DNA of 64,000 nucleotides from Limnoperna fortunei (Eukaryota; Mollusca; Bivalvia; Mytilida; Modiolidae): contig OX104114.1 in assembly GCA_944474755.1 (NCBI GenBank), forward strand, positions 48,921,070-48,985,069, in the 5' to 3' direction. The notes beneath the pieces are model-generated. The model did no database searches and was not told where the DNA came from. It saw only the letters and a program-made list of their open reading frames with translations. Positions 52,601 through 60,612 of this stretch are shown piece by piece (the stretch's first letter is position 1; each line of letters opens with the position of its first letter). The translations under genes were made by a program, and so were the position numbers.

Positions 52601-52674
52601 AATACAGGGCAGCCATCGGTCTATTTCATTTACGTATACACTGCACCCACAGGCTCGTCAAAGTCAATTATCAT
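38023..52674 (+). CDS. Spliced gene for a type II single-pass membrane protein with a cysteine-bearing ectodomain (3' end not found)
   Basis: Exons: 38023-38094, 39348-39474, 40416-40445, 40993-41043, 42428-42469, 43623-43754, 51514-51590 (tentative), 51776-51803, 52554-52674. Each has an AG acceptor and a GT donor and the frame stays open throughout (phases 0,1,1,1,1,1,0,1,2). The first exon has a further TTTTCAG acceptor at 37996, implying a 5' UTR intron. About 24 acidic cytoplasmic residues (MADYTTVDFEDG) come first, then one membrane helix (SVFVFVFVALSAGLGYYSYI). Short phase-1 modules of 10-17 residues follow, then a cysteine cluster (CRRCEDD, YCFCDKKIHC) in exon 6. Exons 8-9 add EPYYFDGNG, a CPLNTIILKKP stretch and PSVYFIYVYTAP. 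The donor of exon 7 (GTTTTC) is weak. The layout, and a YFIYVY strand after a Gly, recall TNF-superfamily ligands, which are expanded in bivalves. This is a hypothesis only, and the usual C-terminal strands are not in view. Confidence 0.7.
42042..42184. repeat. Large hairpin at the contig 2 break point
   Basis: Arms of about 63 bp begin GATATCATTACGTGATGATT on the left and end with its mirror AATCATCACGTAATAATATC on the right, around a GC-rich loop (TTCGGCTGCGCCTCAG). Nearby direct repeats of CTGTATTGGCC (41980-42010) suggest a larger foldback element. Contig 2 stops at the base matching 42121, at the loop. Confidence 0.85.
42844..43021 (-). mobile_element. Old family-1 SINE relic
   Basis: Fragments GTTTAACGCCAC(A)TTCAGCTAT, GGCGTCCA, GGCAGGAAAA, TTGGAGTCG and TTGACAAGGA occur in the right order but with gaps and rearrangement. 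Strongly decayed. Confidence 0.55.
44044..44135. repeat. Short tandem repeat AGTGTAAAAACCCC
   Basis: Four imperfect units of about 22-26 bp built on A(G)TGTAAAA(A)CCCC. Intronic. Confidence 0.8.
44808..44995. repeat. ~94-bp tandem duplication
   Basis: CATCTGTCGTAGTC(C/A)GCGTA occurs twice, preceded each time by (A)TCCTGC(C/A)CAAGGCTT and followed by AATAAGT(A/T)AAATT. Two diverged units, intronic. Confidence 0.75.
45093..46221 (-). pseudogene. 5'-truncated spliced gene remnant inside an intron, unrecognised
   Basis: Four minus-strand pieces with splice signals and consistent reading frames: about 46221-46158 (ends SGTASRKQ, donor GTATAT), 46089-45964 (EILPTLQEIDRMIADKDS, helical, then a stop), 45730-45553 (acceptor TATAG, STPLHQLSRHLRMQK, then SGRDGFIHADDPICF, donor GTATTT) and 45394-45093 (acceptor TACAG, YKRYCGHPMYKDLLRLL to a final KRNCDLDSE and TGA). 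The last two exons join in phase 1. A TAA at 45228-45230 breaks the last exon, which stays open for another 45 codons beyond it. The 5' end is cut by a SINE at 46222. I do not recognise the family. It lies in the large intron between exons 6 and 7 of the plus-strand gene. Confidence 0.55.
46222..46472 (+). mobile_element. tRNA-derived SINE (family 1), 5'-truncated
   Basis: It starts at AGTGGTTAAGGTAGTTCG, just after the first half of the A box. B box, central block (with a C-to-T change) and (CAAA) tail are present. It abuts the nested gene remnant. Confidence 0.85.
46577..46671. repeat. (AATA)n microsatellite
   Basis: About 23 perfect AATA units. The length is likely to vary between individuals. 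Confidence 0.97.
47070..48120. other. Intronic AT-rich DNA, nothing recognised
   Basis: I see no exon, transposon coding motif or clear repeat. There is a short palindrome GGGAAATTTTCCC near 47323. Confidence 0.5.
48128..48195 (-). mobile_element. 3' fragment of SINE-like family 2
   Basis: It reads GATTGATTGATTGATT, then GTGTTTAACGCC and AGCAATATTTCAGCTATATT, the minus-strand 3' end of the family. Confidence 0.65.
48330..49105. repeat. Element with inverted 15-bp minisatellite ends
   Basis: The left end (48337-48421) has five units of the type GCCGAATCCCAATTT. The right end (about 49050-49105) carries the inverted version (GTCGGCAGTTTGGGAATCGG, then AATCGGTAATCTGGGA). The AT-rich interior is interrupted by the MITE dimer at 48696. 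This looks like one mobile or foldback unit whose termini are made of short repeats. Confidence 0.6.
48696..48875. mobile_element. Palindromic MITE, tandem dimer
   Basis: 48696-48802 is a near-perfect palindrome with ends GGGTGCCGTTTCATAAAGC and its mirror, around ATTTAAATTGCAT. A second unit (48805-48875) follows directly; it has lost most of its left arm but keeps the right arm. Non-coding. Confidence 0.85.
49824..51442 (+). mobile_element. MULE DNA transposon with TIRs and 9-bp target-site duplication
   Basis: The terminal 27 bp are inverted repeats matching at 22 positions; the inner 15 (TTCTGCCCACTTTTT) are identical. A perfect 9-bp direct repeat GAACAAAAC flanks the element at 49815-49823 and 51443-51451, the target-site duplication size typical of Mutator-like elements. 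Inside is a decayed MULE transposase. It lies in the intron before tentative exon 7, 71 bp from its acceptor. Confidence 0.85.
50097..51005 (+). pseudogene. Mutator-like (MULE) transposase, inactivated
   Basis: The plus-strand reading shows TGDVFLLFNDNENP, FVYALRPGKGQDVYTRLL, then IIFMDFETAAYNA (the 'DFE' catalytic region of MULE domains), IKGCFFHYTQAVWRKTQ ('GC.FHY.QA..RK') and, after a frameshift near 50650, TDYVTTQWIGG. The usual C-terminal HPNIFTIIRVFKEIQAA and a final basic helix occur near 50785-51000. An in-frame TGA (50434-50436) and the loss of the part between WIGG and HPNIF show it is dead. MULE transposases are typically longer, and the N-terminal region is also missing. Confidence 0.8.
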
Positions 52675-52923
52675 GTAAGTTCATACAAAGATAAACAAGA
52701 AAACCTTTGATTTATTCTGCATTCTGCACGCGCTTGTGAAAAAGATTTAATAATAATTTTACGGGACGAAGTTAAAGGATGTTTATATCAATGTTACAGC
52801 GGCTATTTTCATACTCTTTGCAGTTATAATATATCATGTTGTAATGCGTCAAAGCTTTAAGTCAATATTTTGTTCAAGTCATACATGAACAGTCATTAAA
52901 TAAGCCCGTAGAGAATTCGAATG

Positions 52924-53103
52924 CAAAACCGCCTGAAACGACGACCACACGATCGCACAAAAAAGTCATTAAATCACTTCATAATAACGTCGTCAAATAT
53001 TATACACCGGTGCCACTGTCAGTTCTACATGCGTCGGAGTGCGCGATTTCAGTGAACAGCTATCGCGCCAAATATCGCGTTGCTTTCCAAAAACCAAAAA
53101 GTG
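52924..53103. repeat. Inverted repeat, left arm
   Basis: CAAAACCGCCTGAAACGACG through AACAGCTATCGCG to TTTCCAAAA(A)CC is matched in reverse complement by 55796-55967 at roughly 80%. It lies between the last seen host exon and the retroelement nest. Confidence 0.75.
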
Positions 53104-53233
53104 GAATAAGTTGGACCCTTGACAGTTTTCTTGTGTGTAAGACTATAAATATCAGAAACAATAGCTGTGTTTTTAAATCTAAATAACACAATGTTTGAAC
53201 CTCTAACAGCTTACGTTCATTAAAACTACAAAT

Positions 53234-53593
53234 CTATTTTCTTTGAATAATATCAAGAGCAAAATTCAAGTTTTCTTGTTTGAAATGTTGATATTTCACA
53301 TAATTATTCAACTTCCTCAAATTTATAACTGGTCTCAGAGAGCCGTCTCTTTTTGGAACTACAAAGATTGTAGAGATAAATTGACAAGATATAGGTTTAA
53401 CACCCTTTTTAAGCAAGTTATCAACTTCTAGATCAACTAATTTTGCCTTATCTTCCGAAAACATAATCTCATGATAAGATGAGTATTCTGGAGGGTCTTG
53501 ATCAGACTCTATTTTATAACCATTTTTTACCAAATCTAAAATCCATTGATCTGAGGTAATCTTTTCCAATTCAAGGAAAACTAATTTTCTCAC
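53234..53593 (-). pseudogene. DIRS-like reverse transcriptase, N-terminal fragment (outer element)
   Basis: The open frame of 119 codons contains NGYKIE, a KAKLVDLEVDNLLKKG stretch, ISTIFVVPKRDGSLRPVINL and NYVKYQHFKQE. This is the N-terminal RT block of DIRS-type elements ('F.VPKKDG.LRPVINLK.LN.F....HFKME'). It starts 14 nt after the gag frame ends, the expected order gag-RT. It is cut off near 53222 before the catalytic YxDD. Confidence 0.8.
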
Positions 53594-53607
53594 CTAAGTG
53601 ACATCAT

Positions 53608-53955
53608 TTACCTTCGTCTGTTTGACTGATATGAATGGCCTCTTTGAGACTGTTGTTGAGGCGATTTTGATAACCTCGTCTTTTGTAGTTGGACTGGGGT
53701 TGATAAGAGCTGTTGTAGTTTGTAGTTTAAAGTTTTGTTGTATGAATACTTAGAAAATTTTGGATTACCCAATGGACATTTCAATTGGTCACCTAATTCC
53801 TTCACCCGTTTCATACAATCATCTCCAAAGAGTAGCTTAGTAACAGGAAATTCGGATGTACAAATAGGTGTATATCTATTGTGAAGATATTGCTTAAGAT
53901 TGTATCTCCTTCTGTGTGACAACTTAAGGAAACTATTGCCAATAAAGCTTGTACT
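53608..53955 (-). pseudogene. DIRS-like gag, C-terminal half (outer element)
   Basis: From 53955 downwards it reads DSTSFIGNSFLKLSHRRRYN and then PVTKLLFGDDCMKRVKEL, with a basic Q/R/S-rich tail. 'P.T.LLFGDD..K.VK' is the hallmark of DIRS gag proteins. The matching N-terminal half is at 60613-61095, displaced by the insertion at 53962-60612. Confidence 0.8.
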
Positions 53956-53961
53956 GTCCGC

Positions 53962-54062
53962 TTATATTCTTATTCGCCAAGCTCAAACGAATATAAATTA
54001 TTTATTAAATAAAACTCAACACATGTATAGGATTAAGTATGCCATCTGGTGTAGCAGCTTTT
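53962..54062 (-). repeat. Split direct repeat B2
   Basis: 101 bp, pairs with 54790-54890 with four mismatches. It is the outer 3' end of the inserted element and abuts gag coding of the target. Confidence 0.85.
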
Positions 54063-54204
54063 ATTTTATACATTTTCACAATAACGCAAAACAACAATGT
54101 CTTTCATAAACACTATACACCATTAGCATCAATGACATTACAAAAACACCAGTAATTATCTACAAAAGAAAATTTAATCGAATTAAATATATATACAATC
54201 ATAA

Positions 54205-54473
54205 GTAGGGGGGGGGCCTCGGTGGCCGAGTGGTCAAGGTAGTTCGTCTACTATTGATCACGTGGTCTGTCAACATTGAGATTGCGAGTTCGATTCTCAC
54301 TGCAGGCAGGGTGTACTCGACTCCAATCTTAATTGACAAGGATTGCCAGTTTTCCTACCGCAGGTCGGGGGTTTTCTCCGGGTACTCCGGCTTCCTCCCC
54401 CAATAAAAACTGGACACCATGATATAGCTGAAAAATTGCTGAAAGTGGCGTTAAACAACATCAAACAAACAAA
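54205..54473 (+). mobile_element. tRNA-derived SINE (family 1), full length, young
   Basis: Complete head, B box (AGTTCGATTC), central block TTCTCCGGGTACTCCGGCTT and (CAAA) tail. A 10-bp target duplication ACAATCATAA lies at 54195-54204 and 54474-54483. It inserted between repeats A2 and B2 of the retrotransposon, so it is younger than that element. Confidence 0.92.
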
Positions 54474-54636
54474 ACAATCATAATGGGTGGGTGGGCGGGT
54501 ATCTCAAACATAAAAGCTGCTAAACCGGTAGAATGGCAAACTTCGAATAAATATGCAACTCATCTTTACCCGTATAAATACGACTCGTCCGCCAAAAAGT
54601 GCATGAAATGTACGAGACTACTCATCTACCCGTAAA

Positions 54637-54776
54637 CAAAATCACGTTACTGTATTTAAACCAATAAGAATCAATATGCAAATAATGTATAAATATACAA
54701 ACAACCCAACTGAATCCACGTGTTTTTATTTGTAAACAAAAACACTTGCTACCTGTGTACATGCTTTCAGCTAACT
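54637..54776 (-). repeat. Split direct repeat A2
   Basis: 140 bp, pairs with 60473-60612 with four mismatches. It lies 13 bp from B1. Confidence 0.85.
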
Positions 54777-54789
54777 TGAATACATATAT

Positions 54790-54890
54790 TTATATTCTTA
54801 TTCACCAAGCTCTAATGAATATAAATTATTGATTAAATAAAACTCAACACATGTATAGGATTAAGTATGCCATCTGGTGTAGCAGCTTTT
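54790..54890 (-). repeat. Split direct repeat B1
   Basis: 101 bp, directly downstream of the recombinase gene on the minus strand. Pairs with 53962-54062. Confidence 0.85.
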
Positions 54891-54929
54891 TGAACGACAA
54901 AGAAAGCCAAAGCAGGATTGAATAATTAA

Positions 54930-55700
54930 CTAAATTCCTAAATGTTGCGACACTGACAATTTGTGAGAAAGATTTTCTTTTACATAACCATCTTTGGCCG
55001 TGTCTGATGCCCATCGTCCGTGTTTTTTTTCATAATCTATCATTAGTACCTGCATTCGCAGCGGCAGTGGCTCCGCCAGACCTTTAACTATGAAGGCCGA
55101 ATTTATTTTTGTCCAAACCAACAGATTCTAATATTTGAAGCAGTATTTCTCTTGCTCTAGTATAAGATAAATGTTTGACACCTATAAGTTTGTACATATT
55201 TAATTTCTTACAATATGTTAGACTTCTAAAAATGAAATCCGAAGGATCAGTAACATTGGCTAATCTAAGATACTTTTCAAGCATACTGACAGGACAAGTT
55301 TGCTTGTAAGTCCTTGAAATAAGAACAGTATTCCCTTATAGAAATTTATCTGTTTTACTTTTTTCTATAAACAAAGAAGCATGCGTATCAAAAAATTGAA
55401 TATCAGATTTTCTCAAATTTACAAGTTCCGAAGAACGTAAAAATCCTGCATAACTAATAAGGCACATACAACATGTTCTTATATCGTACAAAGAGGAACT
55501 GTCTATGCCAAACTTGAATAAAATTTTTGGGAAGGTTGCGTAGCAAACTTTCCCCTTGCTAACACTCAGATACATAGAAACTACTGCGACCGGCGTGTAA
55601 TAAAAACTTACGGTCGTAAAATATAGGTCATATTGGAGGAATCTATCAATTACATGCATCGGCGCACCACATTTATCTTGAACAACTTTACTATACATGT
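54930..55700 (-). pseudogene. Tyrosine recombinase (YR) of the inner retrotransposon
   Basis: In order from 55700: MYSKVVQDKCGAP, MCLISYAGFLRSSELVNLRK (the first catalytic Arg lies in 'FLRSSELV.L'), ASLFIEKSKTDK, KLIGVKHLSYTRAREILLQ, FGLHS (the normal 'HS.R.GGAT' box is cut by a stop and shift) and KKHGRWASDTAKDGYV with the catalytic HGRW and Tyr, ending SHKLSVSQHLGI. These are the motifs of DIRS/Ngaro YR integrases, which insert circular DNA intermediates without target duplication. At least two frame breaks make it non-functional. Confidence 0.85.
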
Positions 55701-55795
55701 CCTTTCGTATTATGTCTAATTTACTGTATAACTGATAACTAATATTACGATTTAAACTAATATTCTTTGTTCATCCGCGAGATACAGACTCGTTA

Positions 55796-55967
55796 CACTT
55801 TTTAGTTTTGGAAATCAACGCGATATTTGGCAATCCTCGCGATAGCTGTTCATTGAACCGACAAATGTAGTACTGACAGTGGCACCAGTCTAATAATATT
55901 TGACGACGTTTTTATGATTTAACGATTATTTTGTACGATCGTGTGGTCGTCGTTTCATACGGTTTTG
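55796..55967. repeat. Inverted repeat, right arm
   Basis: Reverse-complement partner of 52924-53103. It lies just upstream of the recombinase frame. It could be a second copy of a dispersed repeat or a DIRS terminal repeat. Confidence 0.7.
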
Positions 55968-55969
55968 TA

Positions 55970-57160
55970 TTTTATTTTTTACGTGTTTAATTAAATTAAA
56001 ATCAACACAAAAGTGTGTGCTTTGTCGATGTACGGATTTGGAGAGCGGCGCCATCTATAAAAATTTGTATGGTTAGGAGAATGGCATGTAGAAGTTTCGT
56101 AAATAAAATACAAGTAGTTAAATTAAATATAACAATTTCTAACTAATAGAAATATATTGAAAAGGATATTTTGGTGTTTGTGACACGAGAATAGTAAATG
56201 GATTATTCGAAAAGGTAATCAATTCCACTCACCATGTCGCTACATTATTCAATAGTAAATGCTGACACAATTTGTTTCCGGTCCTTTTGATTAATTTTTA
56301 TAATTGGTAATGCTGAACCATTAATATTTCTCGTTGCACGAGTCGAAATTGGTCACTACCTATCGTAACAAGCAAAAAAATGTACCGATTTTCCGTGTAT
56401 GTTTACCTCACGAAATTGCCGTCGTTTCAGACGATGTTGCATTTTTATGCTTTTAAAGTATCCAATTAAACGAAAGTCAAAACGATATATTTTTCTTCAT
56501 TTTATGTGTTCCTTAAAACAATGAAGATGTGATCAAGTCAGTGTGTTTTAGCAGAAGATTTTTGAGTGACAAATAAAACCTCTTAGCGCGTATGTTCGAT
56601 CTTATGTTCCTTATGTAGATCCAAAAAGGTGCAAATTGAAATCAGCAATTATTTGTTCAGCGTTTTGAAATGCTATTTTTTAATTTGATAGGGCGATTTA
56701 CCCATATAAATTTTGACCAAAATTAGAACAGGTGTAACTTGGAGCAAGCGAATATTTTCCATTTGAAAACCTTGGGGTAATGTCGTTTGCGGTCTAGGCG
56801 CGAATACCATAGAACGTCACGAAAGCAGGCGATCTCTTGTAAACATCTTAAGACACTTGTTGATTGCGTAGCAAAAGTAAAGTTCATGTAAACAACAAGC
56901 ATACTATGGAATGTGTATAGAGGGAATTTTTTTTATTGGATTTTTGTAAATAAAAAGTTACAATATCGCATATTGAATATCAATTTTAAAAAATGCAAGC
57001 AGAAAAGCATTCCTGACCATGTGATTGTGTCTTTTAATATAAGCTATTAACACATTGTTTAAATTTTAAACAAACTAGTTGACATGCATTCTGATTAAAA
57101 AGATATATGTTGCCTCGTACAGTCTTACCATTCTTTTTTGGTTAACTCCGGCTGATTTAT
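55970..57160. other. AT-rich DNA inside the retroelement nest, nothing recognised
   Basis: It lies between RNase H and recombinase of the inner element, where these elements often have little or no spacer, so it is probably inserted sequence. I see no coding motif. Confidence 0.45.
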
Positions 57161-57162
57161 AA

Positions 57163-57275
57163 AAATTGATTTACACGCTCTTTTGAATAATACTGGGTCG
57201 ATCTTGTTATAGTGTGTGGGACTCGATATAACAAAATCGACCCAGTATAATTCGAAAGCACATGTAAATCGATTT
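57163..57275. repeat. Hairpin, ~48-bp arms
   Basis: AAATTGATTTACACG and ACTGGGTCGATCTTGTTATA on the left mirror TATAACAAAATCGACCCAGT and CATGTAAATCGATTT on the right, with a 15-bp loop. MITE-like, non-coding. Confidence 0.8.
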
Positions 57276-57296
57276 GCAAAGGTCCCTGTTTTGTAA

Positions 57297-57508
57297 TTGT
57301 TTAATGGCACTTTCAGCAATTTTTCAACTATATTTGGGGGTCCTGTTTTTATTGGAGGAGAAAGCCAGATTGTAGGAGTCTTTTAATAATTGTCAATCAA
57401 GATTGAAGTTGAGCACACCCTGGCAGCAGTAAGATTCAAACAAGTGCTGACAGGCATTCGATCAAAAGTAGATAAATACTACCTTAACAACTCGGCAACT
57501 GAAGCCCT
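57297..57508 (-). mobile_element. Old family-1 SINE relic
   Basis: The minus-strand order of GGCACTTTCAGCAATTTTTC, GTTTTTATTGGAGGAG, TTGTCAATCAAGATTG and CTCGGCAACTGAAGCC matches the family, but with many changes. It is older than the SINE at 54205. Confidence 0.75.
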
Positions 57509-57734
57509 TGAGTATTACAGAAATAAATTATTTTAGTTTTTCATATTTTAGAAGCTTATGTCATCACTTACATTTTATAGCGAGACATTTACATATATGT
57601 ACATGTATTTGATGCAAGTTATATTCCAACCATATAACAGATGCGATTTTTATGTCTGAAATGGGCAGCAGCAATTTTGTCTTATTTATTAATATATTTA
57701 TAAAAGTTATGATAGAATCATCTTCTATTGTATC

Positions 57735-58075
57735 GTTGCACTGAATGGATTTTGATGCCATATTGATGGACTCTTTGTCACATAGTGCTATTGTACACCT
57801 GATATTTTATATTTTGACTGGAATGATATTTATGATTTCCCATAGCAAACATTGATTTACCATTCTTGGATGTAGGGGATACCTATCTCTTATCCACAAC
57901 TACTTGCCCCACTGAGTGGAATTTGATGAAACTTTTGCAGCATCCTTTGTCATATGGTGGAATTGTGCACCTGATATTTACAAATTGAGCAAAACGATTT
58001 TTGGAGTTTCCTACAGCAAAGCCCTAAACATTGCCATTCAAGACATAGGGGAGCTGGGGCTATCAATTATAAGGA
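57735..58075. repeat. Two diverged 172-bp tandem units
   Basis: CACTGAATGG...TTTGTCACATAGTG...ACACCTGATATTTTA (from 57740) and CACTGAGTGG...TTTGTCATATGGTG...GCACCTGATATTTA (from 57911) align with a spacing of 172 bp. This may be the core of a third tandem-repeat element. Confidence 0.6.
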
Positions 58076-58089
58076 TTGTAAAGTTTTTC

Positions 58090-58744
58090 TAGTCTTTTTA
58101 ATTTATATCTAATATGTTTCTAAATTTACCTGATTTATTTTAACTATAGGTACACAGTTTTTATTATCAGTATGCCAAATAATTCTTTCATTTTTAAGAT
58201 GAATTTAAATGACCTAAGAGCTAATAAAATAGCTTTAAGTTCCCTCAAAGTAGAACTCATTAAAATCTCATGATCATTCCACATGTGGTGAAAGATATGA
58301 TCATTAATGTCTACAATAAAAGCCCCAGCAGCAATGTTACTAGCATCAGAATAAACTAGCGTTTTGGGCACAGAATAAGACTCCAAAGACTTTGAACTAA
58401 CAGTTTTTAAATTCTTAAACCAAAAATCTAGTTCTACTGGAACAACGGCAAAACAATCCAGCTTTAAGAAACTGTCCCGTTTTGATCTTTGGTCAATAGC
58501 ATGATACAAATAACGGGACATTAAACAAGTAAGATCACCGATGACGGGTAACATTGACATGATTTTACATGTGACCTGTGCTAATTGGAGTGCTGTAAAG
58601 AAAGGGGATATTTTCAAAATGTTATCTAACGATTTTAAAGTGTCGTTAATCCTTCTGTCAGTTATACTTATAGAAACATCAACTGAATTCCACACCAATC
58701 CTAACCATTCTAACTTTGAACTGGTTTAACAAGTGTGGACACAG
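58090..58744 (-). pseudogene. End of RT and RNase H of the inner retrotransposon
   Basis: It resumes after the inserted element with SKLEWLGLVWNSVDVSI (normal end of DIRS RT), LAQVTCKIMSMLPVIGDLTC, SRYLYHAIDQ, then RNase H: LVYSDASNIAAGAF with the catalytic Asp, and SSTLRELKAILLALRS with the Glu. After a frameshift near 58180 comes RIIWHTDNKNC with the third Asp. The 184-codon open part is 58144-58698. Confidence 0.85.
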
Positions 58745-58750
58745 AAAAAC

Positions 58751-59812
58751 ATCTCGCCTGAATTCCGCATCAGTAACGAAAATAAATTTCGTCATAAGCA
58801 TTACGTAAATAGCATTAATTATGAGCAGCGGCCTGTATACCAATTATTGTCACCATACTATGCATAGTTACAGAGTAACTGTCCTAATACAAAAACCTTA
58901 ACGAAGTCGCTGAACCGTTAAATTGAGGTCAAGGTCAGCAACATATTTACCAAATATTGTCATCCTACCATGCTTGGTTACAGGGGAACAGCAGTAACCT
59001 AAAAACTTTAACGTAGTCACTGGACCGTGAAATTGAGGTCAAGGTCAAATGGCACCTACCAGACAGTCATGTACTATTCATCAGCAACCTATACACCAAA
59101 TATTGTCATCCTACCATGTGTAGTTACAGAGGAACTGTCATAACCCAAAAACTACAAGCGTGGTCGCTGACCAGTGAAATTGAGGTCAAGGTCAGGTCAC
59201 ACCTACCAGACAGTCATGTACTAGTCATCAGCAACCTATACACCAAATATTGTCATCCTACCATGTGTAGTTACAGAGGAACTGTCATAACCCAAAAACT
59301 TTAACGTAGTCGCTGGACCGTGAAATTGAGGTCAAGGTCAGGTTACACCTACCAGACAGTCATGTACTAGTCATCAACAACCTATACACCAAATATTGTC
59401 ATCCTACCATGCATAGTTACAGAGGAACTGTCGTGACCCAAAAACTTTAACGTAGTCGCTGGACCGTGAAATTGAGGTCAAGGTCAGGTGACACCTACCA
59501 GACAGTCATGTACTAGTCATCAGCAACCTATACACCAAATATTGTCATCCTACAATGCGTAGTTACAGAGGAACTGTCGTAACCCAAAAACTTTAATGTA
59601 GTCACTGGACCGTGAAATTGAGGTCAAGGTCAGGTGACAGGTGACTGACTGGCAAGTACTCACCATAAGCTACCTCTGGACCAAATTTGATGGACCTAGG
59701 GCTTGGGCTTACAAAGATATGAAGCAAGATGTCAAGTGTTTACGCCGCCGCCGCCGCCGCCGGATTCCCATACATATGTCTCGCCTCCAGCGACTTTCGT
59801 CGCAGGCGAGAC
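58751..59812. mobile_element. TIR element with 146-bp tandem repeats, inserted in the RT
   Basis: 8-bp terminal inverted repeats TCTCGCCT/AGGCGAGA are flanked by a 6-bp direct repeat AAAAAC (58745-58750, 59813-59818). The interior has about five units containing GAGGTCAAGGTCA at 58925, 59035, 59182, 59328, 59474 and 59620 (spacing 110, then 146-147). A (GCC)n run at 59743-59761 and a terminal hairpin at 59779-59811 follow. No coding capacity. The RT frames on each side resume where expected. Confidence 0.85.
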
Positions 59813-59818
59813 AAAAAC

Positions 59819-60471
59819 TGATTTCTCAGTATTAACAAGAAGGCCGGCTATTCTAGAGATTTTTTAACAAACGAAGGATTGTGTATTGCAGAAATTTTAT
59901 CTTTGGCAATACCAAATCCATCATCTAAGTATAGGACTATATCTATTCCATTTTCACGCCAGTGTTTCACTAAAGGACGAAGACATTTAGTGAACAGGTA
60001 TGGCGCCGATGACAATCCAAAGGCTAAAACTCTAAAAAAAATTATTCTTCCATTTAAAACCTAAATACGTCTGTTGGTTGTAACAAATATCATAATGAAA
60101 GTAGCCGCTTTTCAAGTCGAATTTGATACTGATAAGAATCTTTAGTTAAATAGTTTAAAGCAATTTTCCAATCCTCAAATTTGATCTTGTCTTTGTTCAA
60201 TTCACTCAGGTCAAGAATTAATCGTTTTTTACCCGAACTCTGTACTGCTACACTGAGTGGGTTTACAACAAATGGTTGAAAGGGGGTTTTTACAACACAG
60301 TCCGATTCTATAAGATCCGCAATGGCTTTATCAACAAACTCTGAATGCAATATGGCCGATTTGTTATTTTTAAAAGACATAGGTGGCGGAGTTGCAATAA
60401 AAGGAATTACATAACCGTTTTGAATAGTGTCAATTACAAATTTTGATGCGCCAATAGAAGACCAAAAATCA
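59819..60471 (-). pseudogene. Reverse transcriptase of the inner retrotransposon
   Basis: From 60471: WSSIGASKFVIDTIQNGYVI, NPLSVAVQSSGKKRLILDLS ('GK.RLILDL'), then after a shift DLKSGYFHYDI, TYLGFKW, RVLAFGLSSAPYLFTKCLRP and IVLYLDDGFGIA. YLDDG is the catalytic YxDD box, followed by the VNTEKSVF thumb start, where the TIR element interrupts. Frameshifts near 60115, 60010 and 59850 show it is dead. Confidence 0.88.
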
Positions 60472-60472
60472 A

Positions 60473-60612
60473 CAAAATCACGTCACTGTATTTAAACCAA
60501 TAAGAATCCATATGCAAATAATGTATAAATATACAAACAACCCAACTGAATCCATGTGTTTTTATTTGTAAACAAAAACACTTGCTACCTGTGTACATGC
60601 TTGCAGCTAACT
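60473..60612 (-). repeat. Split direct repeat A1
   Basis: 140 bp, pairs with 54637-54776. Outer 5' end of the inner element. Its high-coordinate side abuts gag coding of the target. Confidence 0.85.

Larger units (their letters stand above)
53962..60612 (-). mobile_element. Tyrosine-recombinase retrotransposon with split direct repeats, inserted in a DIRS-like gag
   Basis: In minus orientation the order is A1 (60612-60473), RT, RNase H, tyrosine recombinase, B1 (54890-54790), A2 (54776-54637), B2 (54062-53962). A1 and A2 match at 136 of 140 positions, B1 and B2 at 97 of 101. A1-ORFs-B1-A2-B2 is the terminal structure known from PAT/Ngaro-type elements. Its own gag is missing: A1 joins RT coding directly, so there is an internal deletion. 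All ORFs carry frameshifts or stops. Later insertions are a SINE (54205-54473), a TIR element (58751-59812), an old SINE (57297) and others between RNase H and the recombinase. Confidence 0.75.

Noticed and set aside
58925..59640. CRISPR-like or satellite-array interpretation of the regular repeats
   Set aside because: Units are 146 bp without short repeat-spacer structure, and the array is bounded by TIRs and a target duplication, so it is transposon cargo in a eukaryotic genome.
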